From contig NZ_JNWZ01000001.1 in assembly GCF_000716545.1 (NCBI RefSeq), forward strand, positions 124,001 to 188,000: DNA of 64,000 nt, read 5' to 3'. The notes under the pieces were generated by a model, which was not told the origin of the DNA, did not search any database, and was given only the letters and a program-made list of their open reading frames with translations. Positions 54,027 to 62,706 of the stretch are shown here, in pieces. The position numbers were made by a program, and so were the translations under genes. Within the stretch, counting starts at the first letter, position 1; every line of letters begins with the position of its first letter. This DNA is from Kitasatospora phosalacinea (GTDB lineage Bacteria; Actinomycetota; Actinomycetes; Streptomycetales; Streptomycetaceae).

Positions 54027-54066
54027 GAGGGGCCGGGCGCTTACGAGCGGGAGCGCCCGGCCCCTC
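54027..54066. terminator. Strong bidirectional terminator
   Basis: Perfect 14-bp stem (54027-54040 and 54053-54066) with a 12-base loop between the convergent guaB1 and 54075 genes. Confidence 0.85.
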
Positions 54067-54074
54067 GCGCGTGC

Positions 54075-54407
54075 CTACAGGGCGTAGCCGGCGTCCTCGT
54101 CCCACGGGACGTCCAGGTCGTCCAGGTGCACGTGCCACCGCGCCCCCGGCAGGGCGCGGCGCAGCTCCGTGACCGAGCCCAGCACGTGGACGATCACCGG
54201 CAGCGCCCGCTCGGGGTCGACCGGCATCTTGGTCGACCCGGCCAGCAGTCGGCCGGGCTCGTGGCCGCCCCCGTACAGGTGGAGGCACTCCTCGTCCCGG
54301 TACGGGAAGGACGCCAGGCCGGCGGCGACGACGCGCTCGACGGCGGCCGCTTCGGCCGCCGTCAACGGCAGCTCCCGGGCCGCGGAGTAGTAGAGGGAGA
54401 CGCTCAT
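54075..54407 (-). CDS. Hypothetical protein
   Basis: 110 residues opening MSVSLYYSAARELPLTAAE, followed by CLHLYGGGHEPGRLLAGSTK and LPGARWHVHLDDLDVPWDED. No domain recognised, but codon bias and a clean ATG support a real gene. Shares the strand of the 54467 gene, about 60 bp downstream of it. Confidence 0.65.
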   Translation of the reverse strand: MSVSLYYSAARELPLTAAEAAAVERVVAAGLASFPYRDEECLHLYGGGHEPGRLLAGSTKMPVDPERALPVIVHVLGSVTELRRALPGARWHVHLDDLDVPWDEDAGYAL

Positions 54408-54466
54408 GGCCCGAGCGTACGGACCCGGTCCGACAGCGCCCGGCCCGCGCGCGCCCGTCGGCCCGG

Positions 54467-55885
54467 TCAGCGGACGCGCGGGGGCTGCCGGGCGACGGTG
54501 ACGGTGCTGACCGCGTGGCCGTCGGCGGCGTGGACGTGGATCCAGCCCTGCGTGAACTCCCGCAGGTCGTCGTGGTCGCCGCGCCGGTGGGGCACCCCGA
54601 ACGGGACGTCCCCGCGGGCGGGCTCGGCCGGCATCCCGTCCACGAAGGCGGCGAAGCGTTCGGCCCGGTGGCCCCGGTCGCCGATCACGACCTCGGTGAC
54701 CAGGCCGCGGCGGACCACCAGGCGCACCCCCGGCAGCGCGCCCGCGTGCGCGACCAGCGGGTGCGGCTCCGGGCGGCCCAGGACGTCCAGGAACAGGGTG
54801 AACTCGCCGGAACGCCAACGGTGGATGTCGGGCGAGACGCTCACCCCGCGCGGCATCGCCGTCACCGTGCGCGGCGCCGCGCCCGGCTGCGCGGAGTCGG
54901 AGCCGTACCCGACCAGCAGGTCGCGGGCGCCGTAGCGGTGCAGGTCGGTGCCCGCGCGGGTGTCCGACGGCGCGCCGAGCACCCGGTGGACCTCCGCGCG
55001 GGAGCCCGGGAGCAGACCGGACAGGGCGGCGGGCGAGGGGACGCGGACGCTCAGCACCCGCCCGTCCTCGGTCTGCACCTCCGGGCCGGCGTCGAACGCC
55101 AGCAGCCGCCGGGAGAACCCGGACGAGACCGCCCAGCGCCGGTGCGCCCCGCCGGCCAGGCGGGCCACCCCCCGGAAGGCCGGGCCGCCCTCGGGCTCGC
55201 CGAGCGCGGTGAGGAGCGTACGGACCGGTCCCTCCGGCAGCGGTCGCGGGGCCGGGCGCTCCAGGGCGATCGTGGCCAGGCCGCCGCCGGCGTACCCCAG
55301 CCGCACCCGGTCGCCCTCGACGGCGTACACGTCGCCGCCCTCCTCGACCGGCTCGCCCAGCACCGCCCGGGCCCGCGCGCGGTCGCTGCCCGGGCCCAGG
55401 CCGCCGATCAGCGCGGCGGGCCGGGGGTAGGCGCCGTCGCCGGTCAGCCGGAACACCGCGCGGTCCGCTCCGGCGGCCAGACTGCGGGCGGGTGCGGTCC
55501 GTCCGTCGTCGGGTTCGCCCGACGCGTCGACGTGCCACCAGAGTTCGCCCTCGAAGCGGGGCGGCAGCATCCGCGCCCGGGCCGGGAACCACCGCTCCGG
55601 GTACCAGGAGCCGCCGGCCGGGTGGAACAGCAGCAGGTCGTCGTGCTCGCCCCGCCAGCACTCGCCCTCGAACGACCCCAGCCCCTCGCCGGCCAGTGCC
55701 GCCGCGTACTGCTGCTCGGTCAGCGCGAACAGCGCGTCCGCGGAACCGTGGCCCACCTGCTGGTCGACGCCCACCCACGCCCGGCCGGTCGACACCTCGA
55801 CGCCGACGCTCGGCCGCCGGACCACCTGCACGAAGCCCCGCACGTCCGGCTCGCGGTCCCCGCCACCCTTCTTGCGCCTCGCCAC
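54467..55885 (-). CDS. Hypothetical protein, beta-rich
   Basis: 472 residues with no recognised domain. Composition suggests repeated beta strands (RGFVQVVRRPSVGVEVSTGR, FEGECWRGEHDDLLLFHPAG) and recurrent GALG/LGEP-type turns. No signal peptide or membrane segment. The GTG at 55885 (VARRKKGGG) was taken as start; a longer ATG at 55945 is possible. Confidence 0.6.
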   Translation of the reverse strand: MARRKKGGGDREPDVRGFVQVVRRPSVGVEVSTGRAWVGVDQQVGHGSADALFALTEQQYAAALAGEGLGSFEGECWRGEHDDLLLFHPAGGSWYPERWFPARARMLPPRFEGELWWHVDASGEPDDGRTAPARSLAAGADRAVFRLTGDGAYPRPAALIGGLGPGSDRARARAVLGEPVEEGGDVYAVEGDRVRLGYAGGGLATIALERPAPRPLPEGPVRTLLTALGEPEGGPAFRGVARLAGGAHRRWAVSSGFSRRLLAFDAGPEVQTEDGRVLSVRVPSPAALSGLLPGSRAEVHRVLGAPSDTRAGTDLHRYGARDLLVGYGSDSAQPGAAPRTVTAMPRGVSVSPDIHRWRSGEFTLFLDVLGRPEPHPLVAHAGALPGVRLVVRRGLVTEVVIGDRGHRAERFAAFVDGMPAEPARGDVPFGVPHRRGDHDDLREFTQGWIHVHAADGHAVSTVTVARQPPRVR

Positions 55886-55984
55886 GGCCGCCCCGTCCTG
55901 TGCCCGCCCGGTGCCGGTGCACCGGTGGCCCCCATCATCGGGCACCGGTCCGCCAGGCAGCGCCGCCCGTGCCTGCGGGGGGCG

Positions 55985-56653
55985 TCAGTTCGGGCTGAAC
56001 GGGGTGAGCAGGGCGCGGCTGACCATGCCGACCGAGCCGGAGAGGGCGTCGGCGACCATCGCGCGGGCGGGCGGCAGGCGGCGCAGCTCCCACAGGGCGA
56101 GGACGGAGGCCCAGGCGGCGTCGCGGGCCCGGTCGATGCTCCAGACCGAGAGCACGTGCAGCAGCGGGCCGGCGGCCGGGACGGGCAGCAGGGACTCGCG
56201 GACCTGGGCCTCGACCCGGGCGAGCAGGGTGTTGACGCGCAGGTAGTCGGCGTGCAGCCGGTCCGGGGTGCGGCCGGTGCGGCGGCAGGTGTCCAGGACG
56301 GCGAGCGGGAGGTCGTTCTCGATGTGGGCGTTCATCCCGGCCAGGGCGAACTGGAGCGGGTGGACGCCCGGGGCGGCGCGCAGTTCGAACAGCGGGCGCC
56401 AGCAGGCGGCGGGGCGGCGCCCGGCGCGGTCGTCGTCCACGGCGGCCAGGTAGCGGGCGGCGAAGACGGAGTCGAGTTCGGTCATGGCGGCCGGGTCGTC
56501 GAAGTACCCGGCGGCGAGGTGGTCGCGGACCAGGCGGGTGACGGCCAGGTACATCGCGTTGAACACGGCGACGCCGTCACCGGGCGGGAGTTCGGCGGCC
56601 AACTGCGTCATCCGGTCGACCACCTGGTCGACCGTCAGCACCGGTGCGGTCAT
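55985..56653 (-). CDS. DUF5995 family protein
   Basis: 222 residues, all-helical, matching the DUF5995 pattern: VDRMTQLAAELPPGDGVAVF, FNAMYLAVTRLVRDHLAAGY (in part), LQFALAGMNAHIENDLPLAV. The conserved HIENDLP may be a functional site. Function unknown. ATG at 56653. Confidence 0.82.
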   Translation of the reverse strand: MTAPVLTVDQVVDRMTQLAAELPPGDGVAVFNAMYLAVTRLVRDHLAAGYFDDPAAMTELDSVFAARYLAAVDDDRAGRRPAACWRPLFELRAAPGVHPLQFALAGMNAHIENDLPLAVLDTCRRTGRTPDRLHADYLRVNTLLARVEAQVRESLLPVPAAGPLLHVLSVWSIDRARDAAWASVLALWELRRLPPARAMVADALSGSVGMVSRALLTPFSPN

Positions 56654-57233
56654 GCGCGCCCTCCAGGGGGATGGTCGGACGGAGGGATGGTCGGCTGATA
56701 CTTCCGACACCTTCGCAGGCGCGGTCGCCGCTGCCAAGGCGCACACGTGGTGCGGGCGGGTGGAAAAGGCGGGCGGAAAGGCGGGAGGGCGAGGAGGGGA
56801 GGGCGGGGGGAGGGGCGGGAAAACCGGGTGCGCGGGCTGGGGCGGTGGGGCAGCATGGGCGGCGACGGCGCTGCCGGGCGCACCTCGCGCTCCCGCCGTT
56901 CCCCGTCCCCGGAGGCTCGCGTGGTGAAGCGATATTAGTGGCGGTGCACACCGCCCTCCGGCCTGCCCCTCCTCGTGGGCGGCCGAGCCTCCCGGTCCTT
57001 TCCCGGACGACCCTGCCGACGTGCTGACGCGCCCGTGTGCCGTGCCGTACGGGTGCGCTGTCCGCCGCCGCGTGCCGGTGCGGGCGCCGGCACCCGCCGC
57101 GAGCCGTGGGCGGCCGTCCCTTCGCGGGCCGGCCGGCAGCCCTTGCCGTCCGGCCTCCTCCGAGCCCCGACTTCCCCGTCCGCGCCGGCCCGCGCGCCTG
57201 CCGCCGTGCGCCGACGCCCCCGAGAGGACCGCC
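56654..57233. other. Intergenic region upstream of tyrosyl-tRNA synthetase
   Basis: No gene supported. The region between 56740 and 56830 is purine-rich (GGCGGGA/GGGAGGGC runs). No T-box antiterminator (GGTGGNACCRCG) or other known leader was found. Confidence 0.5.
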
Positions 57234-58652
57234 ATGACCGCCGTGACCACCACCGCATTCGACCGCAGCACCGCACGGATCCGCGAACTGATCGAGGACG
57301 AGGGGGAGTTGCGGGAGGGCCCGGAGCTGGGCCGGCTGCTCCGGCAGCTGGCGGAGCGCCGCCGTGCCGACCTGTCCGGCCTGCCGCCCGGGCAGCAGGC
57401 CGAACTGCTCGGCGCGCGGGCCGCGCAGGTGCTGCCCGGCGGCGACCGGCTCGCCGAACTGCTGCGCGAGGGAAGGCCGTTGACGGTGAAGTTCGGCATC
57501 GACCCGACCGGCGCCGAGGTGCACCTCGGGCACGCCGTACCGATGATCCTGGCCAGCCGGCTGCAACGGATGGGCCACCGGGTGGTGTTCCTGGTCGGCG
57601 ACATCACCGCCCGGATCGGCGACCCGTCCGGCCGCAGCGCCGAACGCCCGCCCCTCACCGAGGAGGACGTGCGGCGGCACGTGGCCACCTACCGGCGGCA
57701 GGTCGAGCCGTTCTTCGACTTCACCCGGGCGGAGTTCAGGTTCAACAGCGAGTGGCTGGAGCCGATGACGCTGCCGCGCTTCCTGGCGGTGCTGGCCGAA
57801 CTGCCCGCCTCCGCCGCGCTGCAGCGCGAGGACTTCCGCACCCGGCTCGCCGAGGGCAGCGGGCTGACGCTCGCCGAACTGGTCTACTCCGTGGTCATGG
57901 CGATGGACTCGGTCGAGCTGGCCGCCGACGTCGAACTCGGCGGCCTCGACCAGCTGCTCAACCTGCAGATGTGCCGCCGGGTGATGGGCGCGGTCGGGCA
58001 GCGGCCCGAAGTGGTGCTGGCCACCGGCCTGATCGAGGGCACCGACGGCACCGGCGCCAAGATGAGCAAGTCCAGGAACAACTACGTCGGGCTGGGCTTC
58101 CCCGCCGAGGAGATGTTCGGCCGGCTGATGGCCTGCGCGGACCGGCTGCTGCCCGGGTACCTCCGCGCCCTCACCGAACTCCTCGACGAGGAGATCGAGT
58201 TGCTGCTCGCCCAGGTCGGCGACGGGCGCCGGCACCCGATGGCGGTCAAGACGCTGCTGGCCGCCGCCGTCACCGCCACCGTGCACGGGACGGACGCCGC
58301 CCTCGCGGCGCGGGACGCCTTCCGGGCCCGGTACTCGGTGCGCCGCTACTCCCAGGCGGGGCCGCTGCCCGCCGTCGACCCGGCCGCGCACGGCGCGACG
58401 ACGATCGGCGAGCTGCTGGTCAAGGTCAGCGGCGAACTGCCCAGCCTCAACCAGGTCCGCCGGGTCGCCGAGGCGGGCGGCCTCAAGCTCGTCGTCGAGC
58501 ACACCGACGGCACCCGGCGCACCGTCCCGCTCGGCCGGGACGAGGCGGACGAGCGGCTGCTCGTCGTGCTCGGCGCGCACGAGCTGGCGCGGCCGGGGGC
58601 GAACCGGCGGGTGTTCCTGCGGTGCGGGCGGAAGGTGGTGGAGCTGACCTGA
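57234..58652 (+). CDS. tyrS: Tyrosyl-tRNA synthetase, TyrZ-like subgroup
   Basis: 472 residues. Class I signatures: KFGIDPTGAEVHLGHAVPM (HIGH as HLGH), VGDITARIGDPSGRSAERPP, and KMSKS in TGAKMSKSRNNYVGL. C-terminal S4 domain about 405-472. The KFG(I/A)DPT and GDPSGRSAERPPLT blocks resemble the TyrZ-type group more than the common streptomycete enzyme, so this may be a second TyrRS copy. Extra 45-residue N-terminus. AGAGGACC precedes the ATG. Confidence 0.9.
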   Translation: MTAVTTTAFDRSTARIRELIEDEGELREGPELGRLLRQLAERRRADLSGLPPGQQAELLGARAAQVLPGGDRLAELLREGRPLTVKFGIDPTGAEVHLGHAVPMILASRLQRMGHRVVFLVGDITARIGDPSGRSAERPPLTEEDVRRHVATYRRQVEPFFDFTRAEFRFNSEWLEPMTLPRFLAVLAELPASAALQREDFRTRLAEGSGLTLAELVYSVVMAMDSVELAADVELGGLDQLLNLQMCRRVMGAVGQRPEVVLATGLIEGTDGTGAKMSKSRNNYVGLGFPAEEMFGRLMACADRLLPGYLRALTELLDEEIELLLAQVGDGRRHPMAVKTLLAAAVTATVHGTDAALAARDAFRARYSVRRYSQAGPLPAVDPAAHGATTIGELLVKVSGELPSLNQVRRVAEAGGLKLVVEHTDGTRRTVPLGRDEADERLLVVLGAHELARPGANRRVFLRCGRKVVELT

Positions 58653-59331
58653 CGGGGGAGCCGCGCATGCAGGGGCCCGGGAACGGCGGGGCCGTGGCCG
58701 CTGCGGGTGCACTGCTGCTGCGCGGCATCGGCTTCGGGTTCTGTTCCCGGCCCGAAGCGGCACGGACACACCGGCGGGCTCCGGCCGTCAGCAGCTCGGA
58801 CCCGCCGTTCCCCGGGCCCCCTGCGGGGCTCTCCGCACTGCGCGTGCAGGGTGATCGGGCTGGTGAGGACGGCCATCGGCCCCAGGGGGGCGGGCCCCAT
58901 GGAGTTGCCCTTGCCGGGGGCGCCGTCGGGCTTGGGGCGGCGGAGGTCGAACGGGCGGTCGCCGGATCCGGTCGTGGGGCTCGGAAGGGGGCGACCCGCC
59001 GGAGGGTGGAGCGGGCTGCCGGGGAAGCCGCCGACGCGGCTCTAGCACCATCGGTCGTGGACGGTCGGAGGTTTGCCGGAACTGCCGCTCGTCCGGGTGA
59101 ATCGGGCGCTCGGGGCTACTGCGGGGGCGCGTGGTGAGACAAGCCTATGAGTCGGGCGCGGGGCGGTTCGCTCCGCTCCGCCGGGCCTCGCGCGAGCCCT
59201 CTACCAGGACAACTCTCCTGGGGGAAAAGAACACTGACGGACCGTCATATGCCTCGCGCACCGGCTATGCTGCTTCGCGCCCCGGGCCGCCGCACCGCCC
59301 GGCCCCGCCCGCCACCCGTCCCCCCGAGCGT
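58653..59331 (+). other. Intergenic region with palindrome upstream of conservon
   Basis: No gene supported. TGACGG-A-CCGTCA (59235-59247) is a perfect 13-bp palindrome about 85 bp before cvnA, of the kind bound by TetR-family dimers. Flanking sequence (GGGGGAAAAGAACAC before, CATATG after) is the least GC-rich in the area, so the conservon promoter probably lies here. Confidence 0.55.
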
Positions 59332-61062
59332 ATGAGGATGCTGATGCTTCGAGCCGGATCGTCACCAGACGGATCGTCTTCAGGAGGGCGGCTACCCGCG
59401 GCCGTGCTCGTCGGCCTGCTGCCCGCGGTGGTGATCGGCGCGGCCGTCGGCCTCGCCGCCGCCGGGGGCCCGGGCACGGCGACCTCGGGGATCATCTGGT
59501 GCGGCCTGGTGGGCGCCGCGGCCGTGGCGGCGGCGGGATTCGAGGCGGTGCGCCGGGGCCGCGCACTGGAGTGGACCCGCGAGGAGGCCGCCCGGCAGGA
59601 CGCCGAGCACCGCCACCGCCTGGCCCGGCAGCAGGCCGGCATGCTCGAACTCGCCAGGAACGACCTCCCGCAGGCCGTCGCCCGGATGCAGGGCGGCGAG
59701 TTCATCACCGACGTGCTCCGCTCCTACGAGCGGCAGCACGTCAACAACGCCGGCGACGAGTTCCACGACTTCCGCCACGCCGTGCTGCGCGCCGTCCTGG
59801 ACGCCGTCGACAACGAGGAGGCGATGCGCGAGTCCGCGCAGCGCGCCTTCGTCAACATCGCCCGCCGCGTCCAGGCCATCGTCCACCGCCAGGCCATCGA
59901 CCTGCGCAAGATGGAGGACCGGCACGGCGACGACCCCGCCGTCTTCGACGACCTGCTGGTCATCGACCACGGCAACGCCCTGATCGGCCGCCTCGCCGAC
60001 TCCATCGCGGTGCTCGGCGGCGCCCGCCCCGGCCGCCAGTGGAACAACCCCGTCCCGCTGTACAGCGTGCTGCGCGGCGGCATGTCCCGGATCCTCGACT
60101 TCCGCCGGGTCGAACTCCACCCGGTCTCCGAGGTCGCCGTCGTCGGCCCCGCCGTCGAACCGCTGATCCACGCGCTCGCCGAACTCCTCGACAACGCCAC
60201 CCGCTACTCGCCGCCGCAGACCAGCGTCCACCTCACCGCCGTCGAGGTGCAGACCGGCATCGCCATCGAGATCGAGGACGGCGGCCTCAGCCTCGGCGAG
60301 GAGGGCCGCGCCCGGGCCGAGCGGATGCTCGCCGAGGCCGAGTCCGGCATCGACCTCAACGGCCTCGGCGAGACCCCCCGGCTCGGCCTCGCCGTGGTCG
60401 GCCGGCTCGCCCGCGCCTACGGGTTCCAGGTCTCGCTGCGCCCCTCCGCGTACGGCGGCGTGCGCGCCGTGCTGATCGTCCCCGACGTGTACATCACCAC
60501 CGCGCCCGCTCCCAGCCGCGCCCACGGCATCGGCCGGATCGCCACCACCACCCCGCTGGCCTTCCCCTCGCACCCCGGGCAGCCCGACAGCGAGGCGTAC
60601 CCGAGCGGCGCCGGCGGCTTCGCGGACACCCCGCCGCGCCCCCACCCCGCCACCGCGACGCACACCCCCGCCGGGGGCTTCGCGGCCGCCTCGGCCTTCC
60701 CGCGCGCCGTGCCCAACCACGCCCCCGCACCCGTCGGGCCCGGGCTCGCCGCCGTCCCGTACGAGGACGAGCCGCCCGTGGTCCTGGAGCGCACCGCGAA
60801 CGGCCTGCCCCAGCGCCGCCGCCACGCCGCCCCGTCCCGCTTCGGCGCGGCCGCCCCCCGCACCCCTCAGCCGGCTCCGGAGCCGGCCCCGGCCCCGGTG
60901 GCGCAGGCCGCCCCGGTGCCGCAGACACCCGCCCCCGAGCCGGTCCAACCCGGCCTGTGGCTGGCCGCCTTCACCAACGGCGTCAACGGCACCGCGCCGT
61001 CCGCCGGGCAGGGCGGCCCCGGCCACGCCAGTGACGAAGCAGCAGGGAAAGGCGACAAGTGA
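59332..61062 (+). CDS. cvnA: Conservon protein CvnA, membrane sensor histidine-kinase-like ATPase
   Basis: 576 residues. Two N-terminal transmembrane helices (about 22-65), a helical signalling stretch with FHDFRHAVLRAVLDAVDNEE (degenerate H box region), then an HATPase domain about 255-385 (HALAELLDNATRYSPPQTSV N box, EIEDGGLSLGE G1 box, PRLGLAVVGRLARAYGFQVS G2). The tail is Pro/Ala-rich. In S. coelicolor conservons CvnA forms a membrane complex with CvnB, C and D, resembling a eukaryote-type G-protein system. First gene of the operon; stop overlaps cvnB (GTGA). Confidence 0.93.
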   Translation: MRMLMLRAGSSPDGSSSGGRLPAAVLVGLLPAVVIGAAVGLAAAGGPGTATSGIIWCGLVGAAAVAAAGFEAVRRGRALEWTREEAARQDAEHRHRLARQQAGMLELARNDLPQAVARMQGGEFITDVLRSYERQHVNNAGDEFHDFRHAVLRAVLDAVDNEEAMRESAQRAFVNIARRVQAIVHRQAIDLRKMEDRHGDDPAVFDDLLVIDHGNALIGRLADSIAVLGGARPGRQWNNPVPLYSVLRGGMSRILDFRRVELHPVSEVAVVGPAVEPLIHALAELLDNATRYSPPQTSVHLTAVEVQTGIAIEIEDGGLSLGEEGRARAERMLAEAESGIDLNGLGETPRLGLAVVGRLARAYGFQVSLRPSAYGGVRAVLIVPDVYITTAPAPSRAHGIGRIATTTPLAFPSHPGQPDSEAYPSGAGGFADTPPRPHPATATHTPAGGFAAASAFPRAVPNHAPAPVGPGLAAVPYEDEPPVVLERTANGLPQRRRHAAPSRFGAAAPRTPQPAPEPAPAPVAQAAPVPQTPAPEPVQPGLWLAAFTNGVNGTAPSAGQGGPGHASDEAAGKGDK

Positions 61063-61466
61063 TTCAGCAACGGACCAACATGGACTGGATGCTCAGGGAC
61101 CTCGCTGAGACGGTCCCGTGCATCCGGCACGTCATCGTCCTGTCGGCCGACGGCCTGCGGCTGGCCCAGCACGGCACCGACCCCGACACCGCGGACCGGC
61201 TGGCCGCCGCCTGCGCCGGACTGCAGAGCCTGGCCAACGCGGTCGGCCACGAGTTCCCGCACGGCGACGGGCGGATGCGGCTGGTGGTGATCGAGGTCGG
61301 CGGCGGGTTCTTCTACCTGATGGCGGCCGGCTCCCGGGCCTACCTGGCCGTCCTCGCCGACGAGGGCGTGGACGCCGGACTGGTCGGCCAGCGGATGCGC
61401 GACCTGGTCGCCCGGATCGGCGAGCACCTGACCACCCCCGTCCGCGGCAGCGAGCAGATCGCGTGA
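61059..61466 (+). CDS. cvnB: CvnB, Roadblock/LC7 domain protein
   Basis: 135 residues. Roadblock/LC7 fold, the MglB-like class that acts on small GTPases: DWMLRDLAETVPCIRHVIVL, GLQSLANAVGHEF, LVVIEVGGGFFYLMAAGSRA (in part). GTG start overlaps the cvnA stop. Confidence 0.95.
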   Translation: MIQQRTNMDWMLRDLAETVPCIRHVIVLSADGLRLAQHGTDPDTADRLAAACAGLQSLANAVGHEFPHGDGRMRLVVIEVGGGFFYLMAAGSRAYLAVLADEGVDAGLVGQRMRDLVARIGEHLTTPVRGSEQIA

Positions 61467-61705
61467 TCCGCCCCGCCGCCGACCGGGCCGACCGCCGGGC
61501 CGCGTTACCCGCCGGCCGCGCGGGCACGCCCGTCCGCCCCGGGCGCGCCACGGCGACCGGCAGTGCCCGGGCGGCAGCGACCGCGGGAGAGGCCGCGGGA
61601 GAGACCGGAACGACCCGGGCGGTTCCGACGGCAGCGGCCGCCGGGGCGACCGGAACACCGCCGGCGCGCCGACCGGCCGCCGGCCACACCGAGGTGCGGG
61701 GATGA
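61463..61705 (+). CDS. Uncharacterised 80-residue ORF coupled to cvnB and cvnC
   Basis: Opens with GTG overlapping the cvnB stop (GTGA) and closes overlapping the cvnC start (ATGA). It encodes a low-complexity Ala/Arg/Thr/Pro-rich peptide (AATAGEAAGETGTTRAVPTA) with no recognisable domain and few hydrophobics. The double coupling favours translation through it; its absence from standard conservons argues caution. Confidence 0.45.
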   Translation: MIRPAADRADRRAALPAGRAGTPVRPGRATATGSARAAATAGEAAGETGTTRAVPTAAAAGATGTPPARRPAAGHTEVRG

Positions 61706-62055
61706 GCAACCAGGACTGGGCGAACGCCAACCCGGAGCGGCTGTACGTGATCAGCGGGGGGCGCGACCGCAAGTCCGCCACCGCCGGGTTCGACCTGGTC
61801 ACGCTGGTCGTCGCCCGCGCCCGGCCCGAGCCCACCATGCAGCCCGAGCACGCCGCGATCCTGCGGATCTGCGGCTCCCCGCTGTCGGTCGCCGAGATCT
61901 CCGCCTACCTGCGGCTGCCGAACAGCCTGGTGACCGTCCTGCTGGCGGACCTGCTCGCCGAACGCCGGATCGAGGTCCGCGCCCCCGTCCCGCCGGCCGC
62001 CCTTCCCGACCTTTCCCTGCTGGAGGCAGTGATCCATGGACTTCAACGGCTCTGA
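61702..62055 (+). CDS. cvnC: CvnC, DUF742 protein
   Basis: 117 residues; DUF742 winged-helix-like domain: PERLYVISGGRDRKSATAGF, PEHAAILRICGSPLSVAEIS, LADLLAERRIEVRAP. In conservons it couples CvnB and CvnD. ATG at 61702 overlaps the upstream ORF stop. Its stop is followed by cvnD with a 20-bp overlap. Confidence 0.94.
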   Translation: MSNQDWANANPERLYVISGGRDRKSATAGFDLVTLVVARARPEPTMQPEHAAILRICGSPLSVAEISAYLRLPNSLVTVLLADLLAERRIEVRAPVPPAALPDLSLLEAVIHGLQRL

Positions 62056-62668
62056 GCCGCGCGGGCCGCGCGAGGCCGAGCTGCTCCCGGCGACCGTGGC
62101 CACCGCCGTCAAGGTCGTCGTCGTCGGCGGCTTCGGGGTCGGCAAGACCACCCTGGTCGGCGCGGTCAGCGAGATCCGCCCGCTGACCACCGAGGAGACC
62201 ATGACCGAGGCCGGCGTCGGCATCGACGACCTGGCCGGGGTGGAGCGCAAGAACTCCACCACCGTCGCGATGGACTTCGGCCGGATCACCATCAGCGACG
62301 AACTGGTGCTGTACGTCTTCGGCACGCCCGGCCAGGAGCGCTTCTGGTTCCTGTGGAACGGCCTGTTCGAGGGCGCGCTCGGCGCGGTCGTGCTGGTCGA
62401 CACCCGCCGCCTGGAGGTCTCCTTCGACGTGCTGGGCCGGCTGGAGGACCGGGGCGTGCCGTTCGTGGTCGCGCTCAACGCCTTCCCCGAGTCGCCCCGC
62501 TACCCCGTCGAGGAACTGCGCGCCGCGCTCGACCTGCCGCACCACGTGCCGATCGTGCACTGCGACGCCCGCTCCCGGGAGTCCAGCCGGGACGTGCTGA
62601 TGGCCCTGATGCGCTACCTGTACGACCTCGCCGCCCAGCCCGCCGCGGCCGCCCAGCCGGTCGGCTGA
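62036..62668 (+). CDS. cvnD: CvnD, small GTPase
   Basis: 210 residues. G1 GGFGVGKTT, G3 as FGTPGQERFWF, and the G4 region as ALNAFPESP (Asn-Ala in place of NKxD). This is the bacterial Rag-like GTPase type of the conservon G-protein-like complex. ATG at 62036; starts within the end of cvnC. The absence of a canonical NKxD is normal for this family. Confidence 0.95.
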   Translation: MDFNGSEPRGPREAELLPATVATAVKVVVVGGFGVGKTTLVGAVSEIRPLTTEETMTEAGVGIDDLAGVERKNSTTVAMDFGRITISDELVLYVFGTPGQERFWFLWNGLFEGALGAVVLVDTRRLEVSFDVLGRLEDRGVPFVVALNAFPESPRYPVEELRAALDLPHHVPIVHCDARSRESSRDVLMALMRYLYDLAAQPAAAAQPVG

Positions 62669-62706
62669 CGCACCGTCAATCCACCCCTTCGCCAACGGAG
62701 TCACCC

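Noticed and set aside
56654..57233. T-box leader for the tyrosyl-tRNA synthetase
   Set aside because: No antiterminator consensus or specifier stem was visible.
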